Part shown: positions 1-10,319 of the stretch, piece by piece
Layout of the letters: the number at the start of each line of letters is the position of its first letter
How positions within the stretch are numbered: the first letter of the stretch is position 1
The notes under the pieces: model-generated
Databases searched by the model: none
Told to the model about the DNA's origin: nothing
The model's input: the letters and a program-made list of their open reading frames with translations, nothing else
Position numbers and translations under genes: made by a program
NCBI GenBank assembly: GCA_022494885.1
Contig: JAGVSM010004517.1
Span: 1-64,000, forward strand
Direction: 5' to 3'
Length of the DNA stretch: 64,000 nt
Origin: Micrasema longulum
Lineage: Eukaryota > Arthropoda > Insecta > Trichoptera > Brachycentridae

Positions 1-1100
1 CAATATACCTTTTGTTTTTTTTACATATGAGAACATACAAAGAAGACTAAATATACAGAGAAATAACAAAATGTTTTGACAGTTTTAAACACTACGTGAT
101 TATGTTTATATTAAATTTATATATAATTGTATTATTTATATTATAAAACGCACATTTTTTTTTCCACAAAATATTCATTTAACATTTATCGAGACACATG
201 TCCCAACTCTATGGAACCCAAGTTCTGTGTTGAGTTAATACAAATACATGTAAGAATAAAAGAACAAAAATATAACATAAACTATACGTTGTAGAGCATC
301 TGCTCTGATTCAATATTAGTTTGGGCAAATGAGACTATCCATTTTTTTAAAGCCTTTTTGAACATTTTCTCCTTACTTATTGTTTTTATGGACAGTAGAA
401 GTAGGTTATAGATTTTAATTGCATAATACTCAAAATTCCTTTGTCCGGAAATGGTATTAGTTTGTATTTGTTTGAGTTATCTTTGTGTTGAGAATTTAGT
501 GATTATATTATTTGCATTTTTTTAATAACCCGCTAAGCCTCTATTTAGAGGCTTGTCAGCTGGTAAGATAGAGGGGATATGGAAGGAGGTAATGAAAAAT
601 ACACCACAACTCCACAAGACCAATTGAGGAAAAAACTCTTGCAGCTGGCGGGAATCGAACCCGCGACGCAAGTTTTGCAGTTGGCCGTCTAACCAACTGC
701 GCAATGGCGCCTGCCAAATGTGTTGAGTTGCATTGTTGGGGTTATGTCTTTCATTTGAGTAAGAATAGTTTTGAGTCGAGATTTTGGTGTGTTGTTTTAG
801 TATATATTTGCTTTGGTGTCATAAGTTATGATTTGTGGAATATTTCTTCGGTAGATGTCTGTATCGGGACTCCAACCATTATTTTAATTATGAATTTTTG
901 TTCAACAAATACACTATTTAAAACTGTGTCACTCACACTCCTGCCAGATAATACCGTCTTTCAAAATTGATTGGTACAATGCACAATAATTCTTGAAAAG
1001 TTCTTTTACATGAATTATATTTATAATTGTTTCCAATACCTATATACGTTAGTCTTTTTATTCCATTTAGTGATTTTAATTTTATAGATGAGGGAGTTAT
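1..1100 (-). mobile_element. LINE-A 3' end (RT C-terminus and 3'UTR), split by a SINE
   Basis: The minus strand reads as the C-terminal part of a non-LTR retrotransposon ORF2 followed by a 3'UTR. Recognisable pieces, in order, are CALYQSILKDGIIWQECE (near 960-1010), a SYSNERHN-like stretch (near 745-765), GQRNFEYYAIKIYNLLLLS (near 390-450) and MFKKALKKWI (near 340-370). This order matches the end of CR1/Jockey-type ORF2 proteins. Several stops and frame changes show it is dead. The 3'UTR (about 1-330) aligns by eye with copies at 4860-5830, 27835-27988 and 51810-52720; all share the motif ATACAAAGAAGACTAAATAT. A SINE at 522-717 interrupts the coding part. The window starts inside the element, so its 3' end is not visible. 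Confidence 0.8.
522..717 (-). mobile_element. SINE-4, tRNA-headed, inserted in LINE-A
   Basis: On the minus strand the element starts GGCAGGCGCCATTGCGCAG, has an A-box-like GCGCAGTTGGTTAGACGG and a perfect B box GGTTCGATTCC. It runs about 195 bp to an A-rich end next to a short palindrome AGCCTCTAAATAGAGGCT. Comparison with the uninterrupted LINE-A copy at 52500-52560 places the insertion between ATTATTTGCA and TGTGTTG. No clean target duplication was found. It is the only copy of this head type in the window. The acceptor stem is not maintained, so this is not a working tRNA gene. Confidence 0.75.
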
Positions 1101-2139
1101 GAACATAAAACATGTCATTTAGATTCAGACTTTCTTTTGTTTTTTTGTAAATTTGTGTAAACGAAGGTAAAACAAGATTTTAAAATTTCAAATAACTTTA
1201 TTACCGTAGAGAGACAACTAGACAAAATAAGGTGAAAATAAAATTGAAAATAAACTAAATGTGTTATGTACATTAGAAACAAGTATTGCACTAAATTAAA
1301 AACAAAATATGGATACATGGACAAGTTAAGCATAGAAACAGTATTAAAAAAGTGCAGAAGATGTAAAAAAAATAAAGTTCTCTATATTTTTTCTTTTCTT
1401 CTCTATAGTTCTCTGAACATTTGTTTTGAAAAACGTGCCGTTGCAGTGATACAGAATTGTGCCGCACGAATTAAGCGCCATATTTGAAACTCCTGTGGCA
1501 ATAATAGATATTATATTTCTTAATCCTTCATAAATCCCTATTTATAAAGTGCATTCCGCTTACTAGCGACACGATCAGTGAAAATGATTTCATCTACAAT
1601 GTAAATAAAATACGAGAATATTGAAATGTCAAAATATTAATCCTGATTAACGTCGATTTCCCGACAAAGTAAGAATATTAGCATATTTTATGAAATGCTC
1701 AGTACTCACTGATTTTAACCTACGTAATAAAATGTTCAATTCACTGTATTGACAAGTTCTGTCTCAGTTTAATTATTTTTTTAATTTATTTTTATTAAAG
1801 AAGACACATTCATGGATAGAAAATATAAAAGGAAAAATAATGAAAGCCACTGAACCATGAAACCGGGTTGTTGGGAGGTTTCTTTTTTTTTCCTTTGCTA
1901 AGAAAAAAGCAAAAGAGATTACAAAAAAATAAAAAGTAATATAAACATTATTGAGAACTAAATAATAACTATATTTAATGAATTATTGCCAAATATAAAA
2001 GACTCAAAATGTAAAACAAATTTTAAAATAAATATAACTGCACATTTAAATAGTGCAGCGAGAGATTTTTTTGAAAAATATATGTAAATAAAAAAACGTA
2101 GTACTTTATATAATTGGTAAACATATTATTTTTATTTTT
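1101..2139. other. A+T-rich stretch, nothing assigned
   Basis: Contains poly-A and poly-T runs and two short chance frames (1115-1333 minus, 1266-1487 plus) with lysine/asparagine-rich composition and no motif. No tRNA-like head, inverted repeat or RT motif was seen. Confidence 0.6.
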
Positions 2140-2776
2140 ATGTATTTCATTGCTTTATATTTGTTTTATTATATATTAAGGATGAGTGCCGGGAACAGGG
2201 TGAACGGTGCACTAAAATCTACTTTGGCAAACAAATGTTTATCGCAGGAGGCTAAACTAGCAGTTCACAACGGAGTTCTAGTTCTAACTCTAATGTATGG
2301 AAGCGAAGTATGGAATTGGAAAAATAATGATGAAAGTAGGTTGAATGCTGTCGACATGCGATCCTTCAGGCGAATGTGTGGTAAAACGATGCATGATAGG
2401 TGCACAAATGTCGAGATCCGTGAAGTGTGTAAGGCTGAGACATGCATTACTGACAGAATCAAGAAAAGGGTGCTGCGTTGGTTTGGACATGTAGAGCGAA
2501 TGGACAGCGAAAGAACGGCTAAAAGGATCTACGATGCAAATGTTGATGGATGCAGAAAACGAGGAAGACTGAGAAAGACATGGCACGATCAAGTCCATCA
2601 AATACTTGAAGATGGACATGTCAAAAGTAGGAATAATCGGCGTGCGTGCATAAGAAGATGTATGAATGTAGAGGAAGCGAGGTCTGTATGCCAAGATAGA
2701 GTGTTATGACGTTCTATCCTCTCTGCCTATCCCTACGGGGAAACGGCGTGATGGTTTGTTGTTGTTGTTGTTGTTA
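2140..2776 (+). mobile_element. LINE-B (RTE-like) ORF2 C-terminus with (GTT)n tail
   Basis: A 189-codon open frame (2140-2709) carries the C-terminal signature of RTE-like endonuclease/reverse transcriptases: LMYGSEVWNW, then RCTNVEIREVC, RVLRWFGHVERMDSER, GCRKRGRLRKTWHDQV and RACIRRCMNVEEARSVCQDR. The polymerase core is absent because the copy is 5'-truncated; homology begins near 2175, so the upstream methionine lies in flanking DNA and the ORF is not a real gene start. The frame has no internal stop, which suggests a younger copy than its relatives. Downstream come TATCCCTACGGGGAAACGG and a GTT microsatellite at about 2755-2776. A simple-repeat tail is typical of RTE elements. Related copies lie at 3880-4010, 9235-9365, 24510-24960, 33735-34075 and 57555-57830. 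Confidence 0.88.
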
Positions 2777-3589
2777 TTTATGTTAGGGTAACATGTATTT
2801 TTGGCACATATATATACTTTATATTTGTATAATAACGGTTTTTAATTTCTTACATTTGATTAGCTAGGCATTTATAATGAAGTAGTTTTAGTTTTTCTTT
2901 TTTATGTTATTGTTTTACTAGTATAGGACTACTTATGCTCTAAAGATAGAAAATCTGCATCTTAGAACAGGCTGTGCCATGTTAGATGGAGACTATCATC
3001 AACAGAGAACACTCCGTTTTCATTTTACATATATTGGTTTATATAGATTCCCTGTTATTAAGTATGTATATTATTTTTTGCAATAAATTTATAAATAAAA
3101 ATAAATAAGCATACGTATTTTGCACACAAAATATATTTACGAAAATTGAAATAGTAGAATGTTAACATAAAATAATAATCAATATTAAGCCTCGTTAAAT
3201 ATTAGCCATCAAGTCATTTTTTTCTTAAATGTTTTGTCAACATTTTCTTTTAAGATCTGCTAAGGAATCTTATTGAAAATTTTTGAAATAATTAATGACC
3301 TGATTGGACAATTTAATACACAGGAACCTCTTTTTAAACGGGGATATGTTTCGCAGAGTACAGTTTAAAAAAAGCTTACAAAAAAAAACAATGCTGGATT
3401 GGTTACCCTGTTTAAAAGTCAATTCGGGATCTGAATAAATTAATTTGTTTACTATATATTGCACTTTAATTATTCGCTTAAATAAATGATGACATCAAAA
3501 TACTTAAAAAATTGTAGCAAAGATTATTTATATAAAGTATAAATAAATTAAAAGATTATATATGAAGTATCGGTTGTGGTTTTGGCCAT
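2777..3589. other. Unassigned A+T-rich DNA
   Basis: Mostly simple A/T-rich sequence. At 3271-3365 one frame reads with protein-like composition (FEIINDLIGQFNTQEPLF), closed by stops on both sides. I could not assign it to a family, and it may be a worn mobile-element fragment. Confidence 0.4.
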
Positions 3590-3863
3590 GTCAAAAGCGC
3601 AACCTGCTTAATACTGGTCATGTCTTCCGGCTTTTCGTAGATATCTTCGCGCCTAAACAGTGTGGGATGAAGTTGGATTGACATGGTTTAGCTCGAAGTC
3701 TTAGGTCTTTCGTTTTTATGAATACATTGTATATAATTATTGTTTTGACCTCGTTTGTCTTTGCTAAATAGTTTCATGTTCTTTTTGTTCAGTTTCTTGC
3801 ATTTATGTTCCTTCGTGTAACTGTTGTAATTGGCTTAGGCCGTATATATAATAAATAAATAAA
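3590..3863 (+). repeat. LINE-like 3'UTR fragment, copy 1
   Basis: Shares about 240 bp with 5868-6103, including TCTTCCGGCTTTTCGT, GTCTTTCGTTTTTATGAATA and TGTTGTAATTGGCTTAGGCC. Both copies end in an AATAAATAAATAAA-type tail. The tail and the terminal position suggest a non-LTR 3'UTR. No coding part is attached. Confidence 0.65.
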
Positions 3864-3879
3864 ATGTCAAAATCGGACA

Positions 3880-4010
3880 GAACCGGAGGGTATGTATGAC
3901 AAGATGTATGAATATGGAAGAAGCTAAGAATTTATGTCACGATAGACGTGTGAGGTAGTCCATCTTCTCTGCCTGCCCTATGGGGAAATTGCGTGATGGT
4001 AGTAGTAGGA
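3880..4010 (+). mobile_element. LINE-B 3' terminal fragment
   Basis: Matches the last ~130 bp of the copy at 2140-2776: an AGATGTATGAATATGGAAGA segment (the RRCMNVEEA region), then CTGCCCTATGGGGAAATTG and a GTAGTAGTAGG tail. The coding part is broken. Confidence 0.7.
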
Positions 4011-4069
4011 TAAAAACTAGACAAATATTATATTAATCATAGGTACTTAAAAAAAACACAAATCATTGA

Positions 4070-4165
4070 AAAACCCCTGGCCGCGATTTCAAGCGCTATC
4101 TTCATCGGTACATATTGAGCCAGTACAGAGTAAAATCGATATTTATAATGTGTACTAGTAATACG
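4070..4165 (+). repeat. GGCCGCGATT repeat, copy 1
   Basis: Shares GGCCGCGATT..AACGCTAT.TTCATCGGTAC and AGTAAAATCGATATTTAT with 31098-31200, and more loosely with 24172-24310. The same CGCTATCTTCATCGGTAC core recurs beside CG-containing ends. The family is not identified. Confidence 0.55.
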
Positions 4166-4184
4166 GGCCCTTTTGAAAATAGCT

Positions 4185-4292
4185 TGAGAAAAATTACATT
4201 TTAAATTTTTGTGTTATCATCAAAAATTGAACCCAAAACCTTCGATGAGTGAGTCAAGTGTCTTAACAACTGCATCACGGAGGCCGTATTAA
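4185..4292 (-). mobile_element. SINE-3, diverged and truncated
   Basis: The minus strand begins ACGGCCTCCGTGATGCAGTT and continues with a B-box-like GGTTTTGGGTTCAA and the body ATTTTTGATGATAACAC. It aligns with the better copies at 44875-45036 and 48675-48862. The B box is mutated and the 3' part is missing. Confidence 0.65.
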
Positions 4293-4714
4293 ATCAAAGT
4301 ATTCTTATATTATCCGAGTATGACTTGAAAATAAGTTATGTTATTTTCAAGGAACATGGAGTCATTCTAATTATTTTCATTATTCGACCATAATTCAAAA
4401 AGTCTAGTCATAAACTGCGGTTGTTTTATGCAGAAATACAACATGGTAGCTAAATAGAATGAAAAATTTAATTACTTAATTAAAATTTCTCGCTCTTGGG
4501 TAGTAAACCTTAACCCGAGAAAAGATGAACAATAGAATACGTGTTTTGGTGTTTATGAAGACTAGTTATATTCTTAAGAAATACATTATATTTTATGTAG
4601 TACTTGTTTATATTGTATACGTTAATATAAATAACTTTTTACCACATACTAACTACTCATAAATCCACCGGTGACCACCACTGTATTGTGATACTGAAAA
4701 AACATGTTTTTTTT
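4293..4714. other. A+T-rich spacer
   Basis: No motif, tRNA-like head or repeat partner recognised. It ends at a CACCGGTGACCACCACTG segment just before the hairpin at 4715. Confidence 0.5.
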
Positions 4715-4843
4715 ATAATCAGTATACGTTGGTGTTAGCTTCCAATACGAATTACACCTTCACCATTGTAAGTGCACTAAAAATAAAATCAAAGTGCTGA
4801 TGGATACATGGTTTTCGTAATAACACCAACGTACACTGATTAT
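4715..4843. repeat. Short inverted-repeat element (hairpin)
   Basis: A 23-bp arm at 4715-4737 (starts ATAATCAGTATACGTTGG) pairs with 4821-4843 (starts TAACACCAACGTACAC) with one mismatch. The loop is 83 bp. It resembles a miniature inverted-repeat element, but no convincing target duplication was found. Confidence 0.65.
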
Positions 4844-4856
4844 TCATTTGATTTAT

Positions 4857-5830
4857 TTAATTAAAAAATGACACATTATAAACAATGATCAATACGAGTA
4901 ATAAAAACAATGTGACCTCACCGGGGTTACCCGTGCTGAGGAAATTAAACAATATACTTTTTCCAAATATTTTTACATGTGAGAATTGAGAATATACAAA
5001 GAAGACATAATATACTGAGAGAAATAACAAAATGTTCAGACAAGTTTTAAACACTACGTATTTATGTTCATATTTTATTAATTTTATTTATGTTATTTAT
5101 TTTATTCATTTTATTCATTTTATTAATTTTATTCATTTTATTCATTTTATTCATTTTATTCATTTTATTCATTTTATTCATTTTATTCATTTTATTCATT
5201 TTATTCATTTTATTCATTTTATCCATTTTATTCATTTTATTCATTTTATTCATTTTATTCATTTTATTCATTTTATTCATTTTATTCATTTTATTCATTT
5301 TATTCATTTTATTCATTTTATTCATTTTATTCATTTTATTCATTTTATTCATTTGATTCATTTGATTCACTTGATTCATTTGATTCATTTTATTCATTTT
5401 ATTCATTTTATTCATTTTATTCATTTTATTCATTTTATTCATTTTATTCCTTTTATTCCTTTTATTCATTTTATTCATTTTATTCATTTTATTCATTTTA
5501 TTCATTTTATTCATTTTATTCATTTTATTCATTTTATTCATTTTATTCATTTTATTCTTTTTATTCATTTTTTTCATTTTATTCATTTTATTCATTTTAT
5601 TCATTTTATTCATTTTATTTATTTTATTTTATTTATTTATTTAATTTAATAGTAGTTTATTATTTTATTTATTTATTATTATTATTATTTTATTTATTTC
5701 ATAGCAATTTTTAGTAAATAAATTATATCCACTATTTCACGACTTTATCATTATATGTATACCTATATATTATCTACATTATAAAACGCACAGTAAAATA
5801 ACAAAAACATAACGTAAAGATGTGTAGATT
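4857..5830 (-). mobile_element. LINE-A 3'UTR copy carrying an expanded minisatellite
   Basis: The flanks match LINE-A. 4880-5085 has GTGACCTCACCGGGGTTACC, ACATGTGAGAAT and GTTCAGACAAGTTTTAAACA. 5750-5815 resumes with ATTATAAAACGCACAGTAAA and ACAAAAACATAACGTAAA. In the other copies these two parts are joined by a few tens of A/T bases; here a 9-bp tandem array separates them. The coding part is missing. The element's 3' end lies near 4857 and is shared with 51810. Confidence 0.8.
5086..5640. repeat. Minisatellite, 9-bp unit ATTTTATTC, about 58-60 units
   Basis: A near-perfect tandem array. Variants are clustered: four consecutive G-variant units (ATTTGATTC type) at about 5349-5386, CCTTTTATTCC units near 5447-5462, and T-for-A changes near 5555-5575. 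Because the unit is 9 bp, all three forward frames and one reverse frame stay open. This produces artificial ORFs of 205 codons (FIH repeats, plus) and 181 codons (NKM repeats, minus), which are not genes. Confidence 0.97.
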
Positions 5831-5867
5831 AGTTAATTCGTCACACAACTTGAAATTCTTTGGGATA

Positions 5868-6103
5868 GATCTTCCGGCTTTTCGTTGGTCTCTTCGCCAC
5901 TAAAAAATCTGGGGTGAAGATGGATTGGCATTGTTTAGCTCAAAATCTTATATGTCTTTCGTTTTTATGAATATATTGTATTGCCCTTGTTTGTCTTTGC
6001 TACATAGTTTTATGTTCTTTTTGTTCAGTTTCTTGTATTTATGTTTCTTTGTGTAACTGTTGTAATTGGCTTAGGCCGTATACTTAATTAATAAATAAAC
6101 TAT
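5868..6103 (+). repeat. LINE-like 3'UTR fragment, copy 2
   Basis: Aligns with 3590-3863 over almost its whole length (GTCTTTCGTTTTTATGAATA, TTGTAATTGGCTTAGGCCGT) and ends in TTAATTAATAAATAAAC. It begins about 40 bp after the LINE-A copy ends. Confidence 0.65.
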
Positions 6104-6468
6104 ATATTTGTGAAGCAGGTGATTTACCGTTATGTTCAAATATGACCCGGAATTTGTAATTTAAAAGAACAGCGCTCAAGATATTGATAATTTTTCTTAA
6201 GGTTGATAGGACAGGACTATCATAGACATATGTGTCAATTTTTACCGTGATCAATCTGTGATGTAATTGGTTTGTGGCAGCTGTGTAAAATAAAAATAAT
6301 ACAAATTAAAACTGTTATTTTGAAACAGATATTTTTCTGAAACAGGTGAAAAATTTAAACATTTTTAGAGCAGCGTGGAAAAACTGTGTCCACCTCCCCC
6401 ACCATAAAAATGAAAAAATGAGAAACTGTTTCTTAAATAACAGTTTGACTAATTTTCATAAAACTATT
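6104..6468. other. Unassigned; possible outer arm of the inverted-repeat element
   Basis: Contains GAAACTGTTTCTTAAATAA near 6422-6440, which is roughly complementary to TTATTTAGAAACAGTTT near 6947-6963. The inverted structure may therefore be larger than the perfect arms at 6469 and 6865. Nothing else recognised. Confidence 0.4.
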
Positions 6469-6893
6469 GAACGTAGTTATGCAGAAAGCAGCCAGTCCAC
6501 AATTTTGAAAAAATGAGATACTGGTGTTATCGTGCGCAGTAAGGTCAATCCTATGTTCTGCTAAAAACAGCCAGACCATTGTCAAACAAAAAACTGTATT
6601 AATCACCTTCTGAAAATGATGCCGATCACAAAAACGGCATTTCTCAATTTGCATAAAACACCCACAGCAGTAGCAAAATCTTAGGGTACTTAAAAAATCA
6701 TTAAAGCTGGTCAAACACATTATTAGATTCTTGTTTGTACTATAAAAAAACGAATGTATTCATTGTTTATCATTTGTCAGATTCAAAAACATTCAAAATG
6801 TTGTGTAAATTTGATTAGTTACTTTTTTTACAAAAATGCTATTATCTCAGTTTCACTTTTCTATGACTGGCTGCTTTCTGCATAACTACGTTC
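6469..6893. mobile_element. 425-bp element with perfect 29-bp terminal inverted repeats
   Basis: 6469-6497 (starts GAACGTAGTTATGCAGAAAG) is the exact reverse complement of 6865-6893. The tetranucleotide TATT abuts both ends (6465-6468 and 6894-6897), a possible 4-bp target duplication. The interior has no coding potential; the 95-codon frame at 6433-6720 starts outside the element and shows no motif. It is consistent with a non-autonomous DNA transposon of unknown superfamily. Confidence 0.75.
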
Positions 6894-7540
6894 TATTCCA
6901 GCAGTTGCTTGTACCAAGATTTTTTGCCCACGTTGCTCTTAACTTTTATTTAGAAACAGTTTAGTGTGTAGGACATAACTGTTACTGCTGCTTTTTTAAT
7001 AACCGATTAATTATTGGTCCTGTGACAATTGAGAAACAGTACTTAAATATTCTCCTGCAAATGGTAATATTGAACGGAAGTTTCTTCGACACTTGATAAA
7101 CCTATCATCGGGCAAGTTGAACCATAAAAACTAGGATTTTAAAGGTAAATATTTTTATCAATATGGATATCACAGGAAAAGTGAGATAAAACTCAGTTTA
7201 CACGTAAAATAAATGATCGTAAATTGTTGACATAATAAATTTATTACCACTTGCTAGTGCCAATTATGGCACTTCATTATGCATTATTGGCTGCCAATGA
7301 GTTGCATTTATGCGTTAATGAAAAATGCATCAATCGTAGTGACTCCATCTACATTATCGGGGACTGATACGCAACTCGCAAATTGCATCACCAATAAATA
7401 ATGCAAGTAATGATTTCCATTTTATACTCCTACGCAGTAGGATTTAAATTAATAATATGCATTTATAATAATTACTGATAAATTTCATACATTATTATTA
7501 TTTAGATTCAAATATATTTTATTTGGCGAATGTGCGGTAA
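6894..7540. other. Unassigned DNA
   Basis: Includes a 7230-7420 segment with recurring GCATTATTGG, TTGCATTTATGC and AATGCAT words. It is mildly repetitive, without clear tandem or inverted order. Confidence 0.4.
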
Positions 7541-7890
7541 AATGAGGAACTTCAGCCCTACGGGAAATTGGATACAATAAGTGTTTTTTAGCGCGCGGTA
7601 AAAATTGGAGCATCACATTGTACTGCAAAGTTTCCTGAAAATGTACGAAAAAATAGTAAAAAAAGCATTTTAATAAAAAGGGATCAACCTATCATATGAG
7701 AGCTATGGAAGATTTCCGGTTTGCTTGCCATGGATGGACCAATTGGATAAATTGTATGAGAATAAGCGCAAACGAACCTCTGACGTCACACGCGGAATTA
7801 TTTCATAAATGCAAAACTTAAAAAAATCGTAGCGCTGATAATACGGTACATAAATAATTTTAAAAAAAAATTGGCTTTGTTGAATTGTCT
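7541..7890 (+). repeat. Dispersed repeat with GACGTCACACG core, copy 1
   Basis: Aligns in opposite orientation with 11835-12215. Shared anchors are CTACGG near the start, GCAAAGTTTC.TGAAAATG, CCGGTTTGCT, TGACGTCACACG and CGTAGCGCTGATAATACG. It has no coding capacity and the family is unknown. The other copy lies inside the piggyBac-like relic. Confidence 0.7.
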
Positions 7891-8311
7891 TTCAACAAAT
7901 AAAAATACAAAAAAAGCCACCGAACTTCCTCATTGTGAACGATAAGCTTTCCACACAAAATCTTTTTAACCAAACTACACTCAGTTCTCTCAATAAGTGT
8001 GATTTCATCTTAATGCTACCAAATTCAACGTACTTTTTGAAATATTTAATACTTCGCCTGCTTTAATTAAATGAAAAAATATCTCAAGTACAACGCAATA
8101 AGTTATCAGCAAAAACAATGTTTCAATTAGTCACTCCTTAGCTACTTAGTTTTCTATATTTGTTCATACAAATACATGGGTGTATTTTTGATTTTCAGTT
8201 TCGATATTTATTTGTTTTGTATTAAATTGCATGCTTTTAAACTACTCCCATTGTATCTTTTTGAATATACCTTTATTGACTTTGATTTTTAACCTTTGTA
8301 TAGAAGGAATA
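7891..8311. other. A+T-rich spacer
   Basis: Nothing recognised apart from poly-A runs. It ends at the ATCATCATCATTATCATT tail of the next element. Confidence 0.5.
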
Positions 8312-9187
8312 TCATCATCATTATCATTCCGTGTCCGCTCCCTAGTTGGAGCATATGTTTCCACGAAGATCCTCGAAGTATCTCTGTCGGCTGCCAGCTC
8401 CTGTGCATCCTCCCAAATCAGGTTCACGTTTCGTAGTTCTGACACGAACTGGCGACGAACAGTCAGTAGTGGACGTCCAGAACGTTTAGAATCTGATGCC
8501 TTGAAAAGTAGCTAAGCATGGTAAAAGCTCTCTGGAGGCATGCGCAGCACACGGTTAAGCCAACCGCATTACCTTCCCTTGATGACAGTTGTCACCAGAG
8601 TTTTTTGCTTTCGCTATCGCATTACTTATTTCCTTATAAAGTCAAACCACCGCACACCCAAAATTCTTCTGAGACACCTATTCTCAAAAGAATTTTGCTG
8701 ATTCGCATCCGTAGAAGAGAATGACTTGGTTTGACGAGTCAGGGGATTTTGGGCATCAAGGCATGAAGTGTTACACAGTACATGGGTTTTTGCAATTTTG
8801 ATTTTTAAATCAATGCATACGGAGTACCCATTTAGGCTATCTACAGTGGCCTGAAGACCTCTGACTGAATCGTCAATTATAACCGCATCATATGCATACT
8901 TTAGGTCGCAAAGTTTTTGCGAGGAGGAGATGGCTATTCCTTGATCTAGTGGAATTGACTTCTTTAAGATGAAGTCTTTGAGGATTATAAAAAGGAACGG
9001 TGCAAGGACGCAACCTTGACGAACTCCGGTGGTAACCTCCAACCAATATGTGACAACATCGTTGATTCTGATACGGCATTCGCTATTTGAGTAAAGGGCT
9101 TCGATAAGTTCGACTAATTTTATAGGCACCCCATATGATTCTAGTATTTTCCAGAGTGTGATTCTGGGCGGACTATATAACGCTAGA
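8312..9187 (-). mobile_element. LINE-C (RTE-like) reverse transcriptase, inactivated
   Basis: The minus strand reads from about 9187: RITLWKILESYGVPIKL, LIEALYSNSECRIRIN, the RT motif TGVRQGCVLAPFLFII (motif B region), then KYAYDAVIIDDS where the catalytic YADD box should be. The second Ala-Asp position is Tyr (codon at 8890-8892), so the polymerase triad is broken. It continues FENRCLRRILGVRWFDFI, a stop, then RVLRMP, SGRP and WEDAQELAADRDTSR (near 8350-8410), the usual C-terminal end of RTE-like ORFs. It ends in an ATGATAATGATGATG tail. At least three stops or frame changes are visible after 8640. The 5' part (endonuclease and RT motif A) is absent. Confidence 0.88.
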
Positions 9188-9234
9188 AGGCATAACTGCT
9201 ACCTATTATTATTTGTAAACTTTTTTACGATTTT

Positions 9235-9365
9235 TAAGGCTGAGATAAGCATTATCGAAAAAATCAAGAAAAAAGTGTTGACTTATTATAGTTTGAACTT
9301 GTAAAGCGAATGGACGGAAAAAGAAAGCCAAAATGGCGATTAGATAGGATCTTAATGGATTCCTG
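9235..9365 (+). mobile_element. LINE-B fragment
   Basis: Reads AEISIIEKIKKKVL followed by a KRMDGKRKPKW-like stretch, corresponding to TDRIKKRVLRWFGHVERM in the 2140 copy. It is short, frameshifted and truncated at both ends. Confidence 0.6.
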
Positions 9366-9882
9366 AAATTTTTGGATAGTAAATATAAATTTATTTTTAT
9401 ATGGTAAATATAAATTTAAATTTCTTCTTCCATTCATAGTTTCTTCCCTAATAAACGTAGAAGCATTTCTGATCTGTCTTTTATACTCAAAATTTTGATA
9501 AATTTCATGGATAGCACCTATCTCTTAGAACATGCTACAATCAACTGTGCCGTTAAATGAACACGACACGTTTTTTTTTCCAGATCACAAAATTTAAATT
9601 TAATGAAATTAATAAAGTAAATAAAAAGTACAGCCAGTGATACAAAAATCTTCAAGAAAGAGGTTAATTGAGGGCATTGGAAGCAAAGATAGCAACCTCA
9701 AAAAAAAAGTTTTTTTTGGTTATGATTTAATTCTGTAGTTTATCAAATTTATTTTTATAAAAATCAGGAGTTGAGTTGCAAATGTAGTTTAAAATCATAC
9801 TTCTGATGGTTTGAAAAAAGTTTGAAAGTAAACATAGCAATATCCATCAGCCATTTTAATTGAGCAATGACAGGCTTGAGAT
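9366..9882. other. Unassigned DNA before the TTAA site
   Basis: Contains two ATGGTAAATATAAATTT-like words near 9380-9420 and poly-A/T runs. It ends at the TTAA that borders the piggyBac-like relic. Confidence 0.45.
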
Positions 9883-10319
9883 TTAACCCTTACGCTGCTA
9901 CGCAGTTTTTCAAGAATCTAATCAGAAATCCTCTTATTTATACATTTCAAAAATATTTTATCGAATACGTTGTTTTCCAAACACACTACTGTTTTATCAA
10001 TTAATAGCAATTCCAAGAAAAATCTTCCATTCCATAAATATCTAATTCAAACCCAATGGAGTGAGCAAGATAGAAAATTCGTACCGCAAATAGACAATTT
10101 TCGTACAGCGGTTGTAAACCCTTTCTAAATTGAAAATAAAAACAAACAAAACTGATCTCGTACTGCAATCTCAAGGCGCATTGTTATTATTGAAACGAAA
10201 TAATTATGATAGTTTTTTTGTTGATTGCGGGGCAAAGTGCTCTGTTATATATTATCAAACCTACCACTTCCATCAATGCATGCTAAACAAAAATTAAGTA
10301 AAATATATCTTGACATTTG

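Noticed and set aside
3271..3365. Short protein-like frame FEIINDLIGQFNTQEPLF
   Set aside because: Only about 35 codons between stops and no family recognised.
5086..5640. CRISPR-like array
   Set aside because: Units are contiguous without unique spacers, and the context is a eukaryotic LINE.
5032..5649. Long open frames of FIH and NKM repeats on both strands
   Set aside because: They are translations of a 9-bp tandem array; a unit length divisible by three keeps frames open without selection.
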